Below, in pieces: positions 5,870 to 14,341 of a stretch of DNA of 64,000 nucleotides. Origin of the DNA: SAR86 cluster bacterium AG-313-D11. GTDB taxonomy: Bacteria; Pseudomonadota; Gammaproteobacteria; Magnimaribacterales; D2472. Each line of letters opens with the position of its first letter. Position 1 is the first letter of the stretch. Location of the stretch: positions 1 through 64,000 of the forward strand of contig QBVW01000004.1 of the NCBI GenBank assembly GCA_003284215.1. Reading direction: 5' to 3'. A program made the translations under genes and the position numbers. The notes beneath the pieces are model-generated. The model had not been told where the DNA came from. It did no database searches and saw nothing but the letters and a program-made list of their open reading frames with translations.

Positions 5870-6971
5870 ATCTTGTTTTGGTAATGCTGAATAGTTCGTT
5901 TTTAAATTGTATTTGATCAGAATCATCAATAGCCTTTCTTACCTTATTTATAAGACTATTGTTGTTTTCTAGGCTTTGAATATCCTTTTCAGGTATTTGT
6001 CCAACGTATAATATATTTGCCCATTTAGCATCTATGTTGTGACCAAACAGCTCTGTAACTGTTTGATCAGGAGCCCTCTTAAATTTAAAGTAATAATTTA
6101 CAGGTTGAGAAAAGCGATAGATATTGTTCTCTCCAATTGGATTACCTTTTAAATATTCAATAATATCTTTGGCTGTATTTGGAAAAGCTTCTTTTTCTTT
6201 AAATGCTAATTTCAAAACCTTTTGTATGGACTCTCCTCCACATGTATGAGTCACTAAAAGCTTTCCAGATTTATTTAACAGCCTCATTAAGGGCGCAATC
6301 ACATTGTTCACTTTGACTTTAACTGAAGCTGCAGCCCTGTATGCTTGAGATGCAACGATAAGGTCATAATTATTATTTTTATAATCATTATTAAGAAATT
6401 TTTCTAAGTGTTTCTTATTATCTTCTCTGTAGATTCTTATAATGCAGGGATTTGAATAGGATGTTTTATTTTGATTATCAATCTCAATACCCCAATTTTT
6501 TTTAATAAAATTACCTAAGAGATTGCTCGTCAATTGAGCATGAAAATCAAAAGAATTATTGCTTTTTAAAACTAGATTGTATGCTTTAACTTTTTTATCT
6601 TTAATTCTATTCGAGCTTTCAATTAACCCTAATTCGGAAAATTTTACATTGGTCATAGTAATCAGTAAGTTGGGATGCTCAACAAACCTATCTGGTACTT
6701 TGTCTAAAGTATTTTTTAAATCTTCATAACTGATCTCTTTTCCAGTAATTAACAGAGAAGTGTAGGGATGATGCTTATGAAAGCTTTTAATTATATTAGA
6801 GAATATTGTCCCATCACCTGTTCCGGCATCTAGTATTCTTAAATATGATTTATTTTCAGACAAGCCCGCAACATGTGAAAAACACTTTTCAGAGATCGCT
6901 CTTTTTTCTCCAGTATTTTGAATAAACGATAAATATTTCAATCGATCATCAAAGAATCTTTTTTTCCCCAT
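5868..6971 (-). CDS. SAM-dependent methyltransferase, unknown substrate
   Basis: This 367-residue class I methyltransferase has its SAM-binding motif I at 45-55 (RILDAGTGDGT). A later segment, YDLIVASQAYR, fits the motif IV strand, and LMRLLNKSGKLLVTHTCGG fits the post-motif strand and the loop after it. A long insert of about 100 residues between motif I and motif IV is unusual for small-molecule methyltransferases. No substrate can be named. It is convergent with the homocysteine methyltransferase and divergent from the cupin gene, with only 67 bases between the start codons. Confidence 0.7.
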   Translation of the reverse strand: MGKKRFFDDRLKYLSFIQNTGEKRAISEKCFSHVAGLSENKSYLRILDAGTGDGTIFSNIIKSFHKHHPYTSLLITGKEISYEDLKNTLDKVPDRFVEHPNLLITMTNVKFSELGLIESSNRIKDKKVKAYNLVLKSNNSFDFHAQLTSNLLGNFIKKNWGIEIDNQNKTSYSNPCIIRIYREDNKKHLEKFLNNDYKNNNYDLIVASQAYRAAASVKVKVNNVIAPLMRLLNKSGKLLVTHTCGGESIQKVLKLAFKEKEAFPNTAKDIIEYLKGNPIGENNIYRFSQPVNYYFKFKRAPDQTVTELFGHNIDAKWANILYVGQIPEKDIQSLENNNSLINKVRKAIDDSDQIQFKNELFSITKTR

Positions 6972-7038
6972 TTTGTTTGTTATTAGTCTTAATTAAATAA
7001 TAATCTAAAATAATACGCTTAGTAAGCAAATTTAAATT

Positions 7039-7398
7039 ATGAAAAAGATCAACATAAAAGAAAAATTTACAAAATTTTCTGACCAATGGTCCCCAAAAGT
7101 TATTGAAGAAATGAATGACTATCAATTCAAACTTGTAAAAATTGAAAATGAATTCACATGGCATGTGCATGAAGATACTGATGAAACTTTTTTTGTTATC
7201 GAGGGCACAATAGGAATTGAGTTTGAAGATAAAATAATTGAATTAGATGCAGGTGAAATGATTGTTATTCCAAGGGGCATGAAACATAAACCTTTTGCCA
7301 AGAAAGAAGCTAAGATAATGCTAGTTGAGCCAAAGGGAGTTATAAATACAGGACACATCGAAAGCGAACTAACTGCAACCAAAAATGAGTGGGTATAA
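7039..7398 (+). CDS. Cupin-domain protein
   Basis: The single-domain cupin has 119 residues. Cupin motif 1 is visible as HVHEDTDETFFVIEG, with metal-ligand-type His/His/Glu, and motif 2 as GEMIVIPRGMKHKPFA with the second-motif His. Such small cupins bind a metal and act as isomerases, dioxygenases or sensors, and the sequence does not decide between them. It is the first gene of a plus-strand pair, 3 bases before a small membrane protein. Confidence 0.85.
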   Translation: MKKINIKEKFTKFSDQWSPKVIEEMNDYQFKLVKIENEFTWHVHEDTDETFFVIEGTIGIEFEDKIIELDAGEMIVIPRGMKHKPFAKKEAKIMLVEPKGVINTGHIESELTATKNEWV

Positions 7399-7401
7399 AT
7401 A

Positions 7402-7770
7402 ATGGATAATCTTTTTCTAATTGCAGCGGCGTTTCTTGCATTTATAGGGATGCTATTTCATGGAGTAGTAGGGCATAAAATATATATGGGGAATATTTAT
7501 AAGAGTGAAATGGAGGGTTTGACAAAATCTTTAAGCTTAGTTTCTTGGCATATTTTCTCCATCTTTCTTTTTATTTCTGCTATTACTCTATTTTACTTAG
7601 CCTATAACCCAAATTTTTTTATAGCTGCCTACCCAATTATTGGAGTTAATCTTTTAGGATCTTTATTATTTATTTTCCTTGGGCTGGGTCGTCATCAGGC
7701 TTTGCTAAAAATGCCGGGAGCTTACTTAATGGGAAGCACTGCACTGTTAGCTTGGTTAGGCATCCAATAA
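7402..7770 (+). CDS. Four-helix membrane protein, unknown function
   Basis: The 122-residue product is almost wholly hydrophobic, with four predicted membrane segments (about 1-22, 43-65, 72-93, 100-120). Polar residues within the helices include His20 in MLFHGVVGHK and His94 in GRHQ. I do not recognise a named family. It begins 3 bases after the cupin stop, so the two are very likely co-transcribed. Confidence 0.65.
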   Translation: MDNLFLIAAAFLAFIGMLFHGVVGHKIYMGNIYKSEMEGLTKSLSLVSWHIFSIFLFISAITLFYLAYNPNFFIAAYPIIGVNLLGSLLFIFLGLGRHQALLKMPGAYLMGSTALLAWLGIQ

Positions 7771-7795
7771 ACATTTAATCCTCCTAAGCTGATTG

Positions 7796-8260
7796 ATGAA
7801 AAATCTTCGTATCATTCCTTTTGAAAAAAAATACAAAGCAGATTTTGAGAAACTTAATCGCAAATGGATAGAAGAATTTTTTCAAATGGAAGATGAAGAT
7901 TTTCATACTCTACAAAATCCTGAGTCTTATGTAATAGAAAAGAGTGGTGAAATTTTCTTTGCTCTATGTGACCAGAGGGTAATAGGAACCGCCGCAATGA
8001 TTCCTTTTTCAGATGACATATTTGAGCTTGCAAAAATGTCAGTTAAAAAACGCTTCCAAGGAAAAGGAGTTGGCAAATTATTACTAAAAAGGTGTATTCA
8101 ATTTGCGCAAGAAAGAAATGCAAAAGAAATTTTTCTATTAACAAATGATATTTTAAAGCCAGCCCTTAATCTTTATTTATCTTGTGGCTTTGTAATAAAA
8201 AATAATTATGATGATGAAAGATATGAACGAGGGAATACCAAAATGCATCTAATCCTTTGA
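7796..8260 (+). CDS. GNAT-family N-acetyltransferase
   Basis: This single GNAT domain of about 154 residues should acetylate a small molecule or protein amine using acetyl-CoA. Motif A is clear in ELAKMSVKKRFQGKGVGKLL (the R/Q-x-x-G-x-G/A loop that binds the pantetheine), and the C-terminal ALNLYLSCGF gives the usual beta-bulge and tyrosine region. I take the ATG at 7796; a TTG directly before it is less likely. The substrate is unknown. It follows the membrane protein by 25 bases. Confidence 0.85.
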   Translation: MKNLRIIPFEKKYKADFEKLNRKWIEEFFQMEDEDFHTLQNPESYVIEKSGEIFFALCDQRVIGTAAMIPFSDDIFELAKMSVKKRFQGKGVGKLLLKRCIQFAQERNAKEIFLLTNDILKPALNLYLSCGFVIKNNYDDERYERGNTKMHLIL

Positions 8261-8361
8261 AGGGAAATTACATAAATTTACTTTCAAAAATATCATCATC
8301 ATTCCCTTATAAAATATGTTTTAATTAAAACTATATTTATATTAATCAAAAGGAAATTAAA

Positions 8362-8787
8362 ATGAAAAATACTCTATTTGGAATGGCGTTGTTAATTTTT
8401 TCAGTTTCAGCTTTTAGTGCTGCAGATGACTTAAACCTAACAAAGCGCCAAGCTGATGCTGTCATGACTATTACTAATGTTGATATTGGTGATGAGCGCT
8501 CAACAATAAGCGCAACCGGGAAAATGGGCGAATATGGAACAGTATATGTGACCTATGACTTAACTTACTCAACTAGAACAAGCGGATTTGTTTCTGGTAA
8601 TGGCAGAGGCGCCATCGACGCTGATAATGTAGCTGCAGGAGCTTTCCGTGGTATTTGGACACGCGAGGGCTCAATTATAAAAATACGACAAGTTGTGCAA
8701 ATTGATGACGGTACTCAGAATTTTGATGTCATTGATATTGATATGCTAAAAGATACATTTATTATTAAGGCATATACATTAAAGTAA
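8362..8787 (+). CDS. Secreted protein, unknown function
   Basis: The 141-residue product has a clear signal peptide (residues 1-20, cleavage near SAFSA-AD). The mature domain looks beta-rich, with alternating polar and hydrophobic residues, Gly-rich turns and no cysteines, suggesting a small periplasmic beta-sandwich or lipocalin-like fold. An AAGGAA ribosome site precedes the ATG. It is the first of three short genes (8362-9623) that look like one unit of envelope-associated proteins. No family recognised. Confidence 0.65.
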   Translation: MKNTLFGMALLIFSVSAFSAADDLNLTKRQADAVMTITNVDIGDERSTISATGKMGEYGTVYVTYDLTYSTRTSGFVSGNGRGAIDADNVAAGAFRGIWTREGSIIKIRQVVQIDDGTQNFDVIDIDMLKDTFIIKAYTLK

Positions 8788-8791
8788 TTTA

Positions 8792-9124
8792 ATGGAGAAA
8801 AAACCCAACTTCAAACAATGGAATATTAATTATAAGAATCATGATATTTTGATCTCCAATTGGTGGGGTTGGGATTTAAAAGGGTCTGCAGATTTATATA
8901 TTGATGATCAACATCTAGATCAAGATTCAAGCATTGTCGCAGAGACAAATAGACCACTTCTTAAAACCAGCAATTTTTCAGACAACATTTCATCACTAGA
9001 AGTATATGTTGCTGGACTTTTTTCAGTCAAAATTTCGGTTTTGGTCAATGGAGTAAATATTTATAGTGACCCCTTAAATATGCTCGATAGATTATTTATT
9101 AAAAAATCAACTCAGGCAGAATGA
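8792..9124 (+). CDS. Small protein of unknown function
   Basis: The 110-residue product has no signal peptide and a Trp-rich beginning (NWWGWDLKGSADLYID), followed by a beta-strand pattern and a short amphipathic end. It starts 4 bases after the preceding gene's stop, so it is translationally linked to the secreted protein. The start sits in an AATGGAG context without a strong ribosome site, which fits coupling. No function can be given. Confidence 0.6.
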   Translation: MEKKPNFKQWNINYKNHDILISNWWGWDLKGSADLYIDDQHLDQDSSIVAETNRPLLKTSNFSDNISSLEVYVAGLFSVKISVLVNGVNIYSDPLNMLDRLFIKKSTQAE

Positions 9125-9188
9125 CCAATCAGTAATAGAAGGTCATGAACATGAATAATTTCTTGTATATTAGAGTCAGGAGCACATC

Positions 9189-9623
9189 ATGAAAATTTTA
9201 TTACTTGTATTGTTTAGTTTTTCTTCTCTTTCTTATGGTCATGGCGCTAAACAGGGTGACTTTGCCGGAACTTGGAGGCTAGTTGAGTTTGCAGTAGACG
9301 ACCAATATCAAGATGTGCCAAATCCCACTCCAATTAAGATGTATATGAATGGGGAATTCGTCATTATTTTTTATTTAGAAAATAAAATGCATTTTAATAT
9401 GGGTAAATATATTCTTGAGGGGAATGAAGTAACCGAAACTATCTTATCAAGCAGCACTGCATCGCTCATAGGGGAGGAGATAACTTTTAAACCAAATTTC
9501 ATGGGTGATAAAAACTCATTTAATTTGAAAATTGACCAAGGAGATAACATAAGTTTTGAAAGATGGGAAAAAACTCATTGTGATGTTATAGAGTGTGCTG
9601 AAATAAGGACCAGGAATAATTAA
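9189..9623 (+). CDS. Secreted lipocalin-like protein
   Basis: The 144-residue product has a signal peptide (residues 1-17) and then the pattern G.WRLVEF with later repeated short strands, as in small lipocalin/DUF4488-type barrels: FAGTWRLVEFAVDD near the N-terminus and MGKYILEGNEVTE in the middle. Two cysteines near the C-terminus (HCDVIECAE) could form a disulfide. It has an AGGAG ribosome site 7 bases before the ATG. A ligand-binding periplasmic role is inferred only from the fold impression. Confidence 0.6.
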   Translation: MKILLLVLFSFSSLSYGHGAKQGDFAGTWRLVEFAVDDQYQDVPNPTPIKMYMNGEFVIIFYLENKMHFNMGKYILEGNEVTETILSSSTASLIGEEITFKPNFMGDKNSFNLKIDQGDNISFERWEKTHCDVIECAEIRTRNN

Positions 9624-9672
9624 GACTACTTCAAGAAATGAAATAATTATTAATTTAGTTTATAGTATATTT

Positions 9673-9717
9673 ATGTGTGAATGCTGTAGTTGTTGTCAGT
9701 GCGATTGTTGCTCATAA
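9673..9717 (+). CDS. 14-codon micro-ORF with eight cysteine codons
   Basis: The ORF reads MCECCSCCQCDCCS and ends in TAA. Eight of 14 residues are cysteine. No ribosome site is visible, and a TATAGT box 6 bases before the ATG could allow leaderless expression. It lies 66 bases upstream of the glyoxalase II gene. Consecutive Cys codons before a thiol-metabolism gene suggest a cysteine-sensing leader peptide; a metal-binding peptide or chance are the alternatives. Confidence 0.35.
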   Translation: MCECCSCCQCDCCS

Positions 9718-9783
9718 GCAGTCCTTGATTTTTCATTAATACTTTCTGTTTAACAGTTTGAGCACTCCCTTACCACAAACAAC

Positions 9784-10581
9784 ATGCTAATTAAGCAAAT
9801 ACCCATTCGAAACAGCCTTCAAAATTACATGTATCTATTGGCATGTGAAAAAACATTAGAGGCCATAGCCATAGATCCTTTAGCCCATGAACTGTGCCTC
9901 AAAGTAGCCAATGAAATGGGTTGGAAGATCAAAACCATTGCTAATACCCACCATCACCATGATCATATTGGGGGCAATGGACCAGTGATTGCTGCCTCAG
10001 GCGCTGAGTTAGTTGCTCATGCAGATGCAATGGATTCAATCCCAGGAGTACATAGAGGTCTAGTTGCTGGCGATGATTTGCAGTGTGGTGAATTTACTTT
10101 GAAGGTAATGGATACACCTGGCCACACCATGAGCCATATATGTTTATATTTCTCAGGAAACGTGGATGAGCAACCTGCATTATTTTGTGGTGACACATTA
10201 TTTAACGCTGGAGTAGGGAGATGTGATTTTGGTGGTGAGCCTAAAATCCTACACAAAACTTTTGAGGAGCAAATTTTTCCACTTGCAGACAATGTACGTA
10301 TTTTCCCAGGACATAATTATATTGAGAACAATTTAGAGTTTACTTTAGATCGAGAGCCTGACAACAAGTATGCTATTTCTTTGCGAGAGAAATTCAAGAA
10401 CGGCCTTGATGCTGAAAGTTTCGTTAGTGATATTGGTTTAGAACGAGAAATTAATGTATTTTTTAGAGCAGATCAAAAGGAGGTCAGAGAAGGAATTGCT
10501 TCAAGCTTAAATATCGATCTTTCAAGTTTAGATAATCAACAGACTTTTATTGGTCTGCGAAAATTACGAGATAGCTGGTAG
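9784..10581 (+). CDS. gloB: Hydroxyacylglutathione hydrolase (glyoxalase II)
   Basis: The enzyme hydrolyses S-lactoylglutathione to lactate and glutathione, the second step of methylglyoxal detoxification, in the cytoplasm. The 265-residue metallo-beta-lactamase fold is complete: THHHHDHIGGN at 55-65 (two-metal site), TPGHT with the third His, the bridging Asp in FCGDTLF, GRCDFGG, and the C-terminal glyoxalase II segment FPGHNYIENNLEFTLDREP. No Shine-Dalgarno sequence is obvious before the ATG. A Cys-rich micro-ORF precedes it, which may matter for regulation. Confidence 0.92.
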   Translation: MLIKQIPIRNSLQNYMYLLACEKTLEAIAIDPLAHELCLKVANEMGWKIKTIANTHHHHDHIGGNGPVIAASGAELVAHADAMDSIPGVHRGLVAGDDLQCGEFTLKVMDTPGHTMSHICLYFSGNVDEQPALFCGDTLFNAGVGRCDFGGEPKILHKTFEEQIFPLADNVRIFPGHNYIENNLEFTLDREPDNKYAISLREKFKNGLDAESFVSDIGLEREINVFFRADQKEVREGIASSLNIDLSSLDNQQTFIGLRKLRDSW

Positions 10582-10626
10582 AGATTAGGATAGGTCTTGA
10601 CGACTATGATTTAATGGTTGCAGTAA

Positions 10627-11064
10627 ATGAATTTGTTCAATAGAATCAAGCACTCAAATAATATGAATACACAATCAAACGCAAACGCAGATAAGTTATC
10701 AATTACATTGTCATTGGCATGTGTGATTCATTGTCTCTTAATGCCTTCATTTTTAATTTTGACCTCAGGTTTTCTTGCTATATCAATAGACAATGAGCTT
10801 ATCCATAAAGTTTTTCTTATAATAGTACTCCCGGTGAGCCTCTATGCCTTGATCTCGGGATATAAAAATCACAAGATTAGTTCATATCTCTACCTAGGCA
10901 TATCAGGTCTATGGCTTCTAATCTTTGCAGTTTTTTTTGGAGAAGGCGTATTTGGAGAGTTTGCTGAAAAATCATTAACTTTAATTGGATCGATAGTAGT
11001 CGCCTATTCACACTACAAAAATTATCAAGCCTGCAGAGAATTGGCTTGCGACTGCCATGAATAA
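10627..11064 (+). CDS. MerC-domain membrane protein
   Basis: This four-helix inner-membrane protein of 145 residues has the MerC-type first helix SLACVIHCLLMPSFL, in which two cysteines flank IH. A C-terminal ACRELACDCHE tail adds three more cysteines. MerC proteins import mercury; chromosomal relatives like this one have no settled substrate. The start may be the ATG at 10627 or the internal one at 10663, directly before the hydrophobic region. Its stop overlaps the start of the PepSY gene (TAATG). Confidence 0.8.
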   Translation: MNLFNRIKHSNNMNTQSNANADKLSITLSLACVIHCLLMPSFLILTSGFLAISIDNELIHKVFLIIVLPVSLYALISGYKNHKISSYLYLGISGLWLLIFAVFFGEGVFGEFAEKSLTLIGSIVVAYSHYKNYQACRELACDCHE

Positions 11065-11624
11065 TGGCGAAGCACCCCCTAAGACAGCTTCATAGGTATA
11101 CAAGCCTAATAATCTCAGTTCAATTATTGCTCTGGACAATTTCAGGAATTTATTTTTCTTTTAATAAAATAGAAAATATTCGCGGCGAGCAATATCTTGT
11201 AGCACCAACAAAACCTGTTGCTAATACTTCACTTGATTTAATAAAAATAGATTTTGATCAGGCTAAAGAAATCATCAACAAGAAAACAACACTAATACCA
11301 ATAACAGTTGAGATTATAAATGAACCAAAAAGAGGTTCTGAGTTTAGGGGAAGAGAATTGCCTCTTTATAAAATTACTTCCACTGCAGAAAATGGTCAGA
11401 AGATAAATGTTTATCAAAATCCATATTCTGGTGAAATTGTTGCTATCAGATCCGCACAATGGAGAGTTTGGGATTTGATGTGGGGCCTGCATATCATGGA
11501 TTGGGTCGATAGAGATAACATAGACAATTTATTGCTGAAAATTTTTTCATTTGTAGCCTTATTCACTTCTATTTCAGGATTGATATTATTTTTCTATAAA
11601 GATAAGAATCAAAACAATGTTTAA
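11064..11624 (+). CDS. PepSY-domain membrane protein
   Basis: The 186-residue product has an N-terminal membrane helix (about 13-33), a periplasmic region containing a PepSY-like pattern (KITSTAENGQKINVYQNPYSGEIV) and a C-terminal helix (about 155-177). The VWDLMWGLHIMDW segment before the last helix is typical of PepSY-associated membrane proteins linked to iron or redox systems. It overlaps MerC upstream and the VOC gene downstream, so the three form one transcript, perhaps concerned with metal or redox handling. Confidence 0.78.
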   Translation: MAKHPLRQLHRYTSLIISVQLLLWTISGIYFSFNKIENIRGEQYLVAPTKPVANTSLDLIKIDFDQAKEIINKKTTLIPITVEIINEPKRGSEFRGRELPLYKITSTAENGQKINVYQNPYSGEIVAIRSAQWRVWDLMWGLHIMDWVDRDNIDNLLLKIFSFVALFTSISGLILFFYKDKNQNNV

Positions 11625-12459
11625 CCAACTAGATCATCTCATTGTGGCAGTAAATGATTTACAAGCTGCTAAAAATAACTATCAAAAGTTATTTGGCCTT
11701 GCTCCAGTTTGGAGCGGGACACATAAAGAGCTGGGGACAAGCAATTCTTTATTTAATTTTCAAAATACTTATTTTGAGCTTTTGTCTCCAACCAGTGAAG
11801 GTTTAGGTGCTGACCTGATAAATCATTACTTAGATACCAGTGGAGAGGGTTTGATTGGCATGGTATTTGCTACAAAGAATATTGTTGGCGTTCACAATGC
11901 TCTTAAAGGCAGAGAGTTTCTAGTTGGGGATATATCTGATGGAGAGGGGATCAATTCGGCAGATCAACGGGTCAGAAAATGGAAAAATTTATTTTTACCC
12001 CCAGAGCTTACAAGAGGCATATTTTCTTTTGTTATAGAGCATACAGATGGGAATCTTCCCGAGACCAAAAATTTAGAAGCATCATCACCTCATAAATTAG
12101 ATCATGTTGTAATTAATACGAACGATGCTGATGGCTTTATAGAAATCTATAAAGATATTTTTGATATTCGCCTTGCCCTAGATAAAACCATTGAGCATTG
12201 GCAAAAAAGGATGCTCTTTTTTAGACTGAATCAAACCACTATAGAGGTCATTGAACAACAAGATGATTTGCCACCCAGCGACAAGATGTGGGGCTTGGCT
12301 TGGGCTGTAAAAGATATAGAAAAAGCTCATCAACGACTTTTAGATGAGGGAGTCAAAGTGACACCCATTCAGAAAGGGGTTAAGGAAAAAACCTTGGTTG
12401 CAACGATAAAATCACACACTCAAAATGTTCCTACGCTCCTTATACAGCATTTAGATTAA
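11617..12459 (+). CDS. VOC (glyoxalase-like) two-domain protein
   Basis: The 280-residue product has two vicinal-oxygen-chelate modules: the first begins with FNQLDHLIVAVNDLQAA, the second near residue 161 with HKLDHVVINTNDADGF. The first resembles Glyoxalase_3-type domains (DHLIVAV and long substrate loop), with metal-ligand-type His and Glu residues (FELLSP). Whether it is a lyase, dioxygenase or binding protein is not decided. It overlaps the PepSY gene by 8 bases, so it belongs to the MerC/PepSY operon. Confidence 0.78.
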   Translation: MFNQLDHLIVAVNDLQAAKNNYQKLFGLAPVWSGTHKELGTSNSLFNFQNTYFELLSPTSEGLGADLINHYLDTSGEGLIGMVFATKNIVGVHNALKGREFLVGDISDGEGINSADQRVRKWKNLFLPPELTRGIFSFVIEHTDGNLPETKNLEASSPHKLDHVVINTNDADGFIEIYKDIFDIRLALDKTIEHWQKRMLFFRLNQTTIEVIEQQDDLPPSDKMWGLAWAVKDIEKAHQRLLDEGVKVTPIQKGVKEKTLVATIKSHTQNVPTLLIQHLD

Positions 12460-12523
12460 AGTAATTATATCTTTGAACCACCGAGCAATAGATTGAACAA
12501 CTCATCAGACAGGATTAAACATT

Positions 12524-12886
12524 ATGATTGAAATAATTTTATTCACTTTATTTTTGTATTTTTTACAGCTTTTGCTACCGGTGACGCTTAAGTCAAAAAT
12601 GACAGAAGAAATGATTCAAAGATCAAGACGAGCTACCGAAAATTTAAAAGAATCATTGCCAGCTTTTTTAGCACTAGCAATACTTTCTATTAGTCTTGGT
12701 GTACAAGCCAACGTTGAGACTGCATTTTATTGGCTTATTTTGAGAGTTATTTTTGCAGCAATTTATATTTCAGGCTTCAACTTAAAACCTAAAAATGCAT
12801 CAGGACGTCAAGCTCAGCCCTTAAGAAGCTTTGTTTGGGCTTTATCTATCGTTGCCTTATTTAACATGGGCTTCAACTTTATTTGA
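12524..12886 (+). CDS. MAPEG-family membrane protein
   Basis: The 120-residue four-helix protein has the MAPEG signature RRATENLKESLPAFLAL between helices 1 and 2, with the conserved Arg, Asn and Glu-x-x-Pro. Eukaryotic members conjugate glutathione or act in eicosanoid metabolism; bacterial ones are largely uncharacterised. The ATG at 12524 follows AGGAT. The nearby glyoxalase II and Msr genes give a loose theme of thiol and oxidative chemistry, which is inference. Confidence 0.85.
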   Translation: MIEIILFTLFLYFLQLLLPVTLKSKMTEEMIQRSRRATENLKESLPAFLALAILSISLGVQANVETAFYWLILRVIFAAIYISGFNLKPKNASGRQAQPLRSFVWALSIVALFNMGFNFI

Positions 12887-12901
12887 TAAAATATTTACTT
12901 T

Positions 12902-14173
12902 ATGAAAATAACTAAACCCTTTATATATATATTTACATTACCATTTTTTCTAGGTTTGCTAGCTGCCTCTTCCATTGATGAAGCTACTGTTCATTCAGAG
13001 AAAATTATTTTAGGCTCGGGTTGTTTCTGGGGAGCTGAAAAGGGTTATGAATCTTTGCCTGGTGTAATCGATGCAGTTTCTGGTTATGCCGATGGAAAAG
13101 GAGTTCGAGCCACTTATAGGGAAATTACTAAACTTAAACATAAGTTTAATAATAATAATCATGCTGAAGTAGTTGAAGTTACTTATAACAAAAATATTAT
13201 TTCTACCGAAGAACTGCTAATGCATTATTTTGAATCTCATGATCCGACTCAGGTAAATCGACAAGGAAACGACATTGGCACTCAGTACAGATCTATTATT
13301 TTATTTTCAACAGAAGAACAAAAAAAAATCATTGATCAAGTTTTTCAGAGCTTTCAGTTGCTCTTATCAGAAGCTGGTTATGGTTCAATTGCTACTTTAG
13401 TTAAACCGATTAAGAAGTTTCACAAAGCAGAAAAATATCATCAGGACTACATAACAAAGAATCCCAATGGTTATTGTCCAGATCACTCGACCGGAGTTAA
13501 ATTCGCCAAAAGAAACGAAGCGCCGAAAACTAATAATTCTCAGCTACTTATTGGAAAGTATGTAGTAGTTATAGAGGCAGAAAGTTACTGCCCATATTGT
13601 GAAAAATTCAGAGCTGATGTTGTAAAAAACTATTTCGGTGATATTCCACTAGTGTTCAGACTAGCAACTCAGCTTCAGGGATTAAAGATTAAATCGCCAA
13701 CCTGGGCTACCCCAACTATTCTATTTTTAGAAAACGGCGAAGAAGCTTTTGGTTTTCAAGGCTATCTTAGCCCTAAAGATTTTTATAAAGCTCTTGGCTA
13801 CTTTAAACTTGGAGATTCAGAAGCCTATAAAGTTGCTTTCCAGCAGGGAACAGATGCGAGATTTTGCAAGGAATATGAAATTTTTAAAAATACTCCTGAT
13901 GGAGTATTTATTGATAAATTAAGTGGGGCTCCATTATTTGATACCAAAGATAGATTCAACTCATCCACAGGATGGCTTTCATTCACAGCGCCAATTGAGG
14001 GCTCAGTTTATACTAAGCCAGACAATAGCTATGGAATGCGAAGAACAGAAATACGATCGGTCACCTCTGATATTCATCTAGGACACGTTTTTCCAGATGG
14101 GCCAAATGGTATGCCAAGATATTGCATCAATGCTACTGTGCTTGAGTTTAAATCTCGTGAGAAACCAAGCTAG
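12902..14173 (+). CDS. msrAB: Periplasmic MsrA-thioredoxin-MsrB fusion
   Basis: The 423-residue enzyme reduces both epimers of methionine sulfoxide. Order: signal peptide (1-22); MsrA (about 34-200) with catalytic C41 in GSGCFWG; a thioredoxin-like domain (about 215-305) with C230-P-Y-C233; MsrB (about 325-418) with catalytic C408 in RYCIN and FDTKDRFNSSTGW. The MsrB part lacks the zinc-binding CxxC pairs (GVFIDKLSGAPLF where GxYxCxxCGxPLF is expected). Neisserial PilB carries the same three domains in the order Trx-MsrA-MsrB; here thioredoxin is central. A self-contained periplasmic repair enzyme is likely. Confidence 0.88.
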   Translation: MKITKPFIYIFTLPFFLGLLAASSIDEATVHSEKIILGSGCFWGAEKGYESLPGVIDAVSGYADGKGVRATYREITKLKHKFNNNNHAEVVEVTYNKNIISTEELLMHYFESHDPTQVNRQGNDIGTQYRSIILFSTEEQKKIIDQVFQSFQLLLSEAGYGSIATLVKPIKKFHKAEKYHQDYITKNPNGYCPDHSTGVKFAKRNEAPKTNNSQLLIGKYVVVIEAESYCPYCEKFRADVVKNYFGDIPLVFRLATQLQGLKIKSPTWATPTILFLENGEEAFGFQGYLSPKDFYKALGYFKLGDSEAYKVAFQQGTDARFCKEYEIFKNTPDGVFIDKLSGAPLFDTKDRFNSSTGWLSFTAPIEGSVYTKPDNSYGMRRTEIRSVTSDIHLGHVFPDGPNGMPRYCINATVLEFKSREKPS

Positions 14174-14217
14174 ATTACTTAATCATTGCAAAAGCGTAAA
14201 GAGGCGTTACAATACAA

Positions 14218-14270
14218 TTATCGTGATTTGATCCTATTGCCGCGATTATAAAGAAAGAGCTAAAACGGAA
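14218..14270 (+). ncRNA. Probable SAM-II (SAM-alpha) riboswitch
   Basis: P1 is ATCGTG (14220-14225) with CGCGAT (14241-14246). The loop ATTTGATCCTATTGC closely follows the SAM-II loop, and it is followed by TATAAAG and GAGCTAAAACGG, matching the conserved AUAAA and AGCUAAAA segments. I recall the crystallised metX SAM-II RNA having the same order of elements. Downstream, a hairpin (GTTGTGCT with AGCA-a-CAAC, 14303-14322) and the GAGG ribosome site follow. SAM binding would repress the homocysteine methyltransferase gene. Confidence 0.75.
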
Positions 14271-14337
14271 ATTATTCCCAGGATTTAACTAACAAACTAG
14301 ACGTTGTGCTACTAGCAACAACTGCTTAGTTAATTTT

Positions 14338-14341
14338 GAGG
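14338..14341 (+). promoter_or_regulatory. Ribosome site deciding the start of the 14351 gene
   Basis: GAGG lies 9 bases before the ATG at 14351. An in-frame TTG at 14336 would place this site inside the coding region, so the ATG is preferred. Confidence 0.6.
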
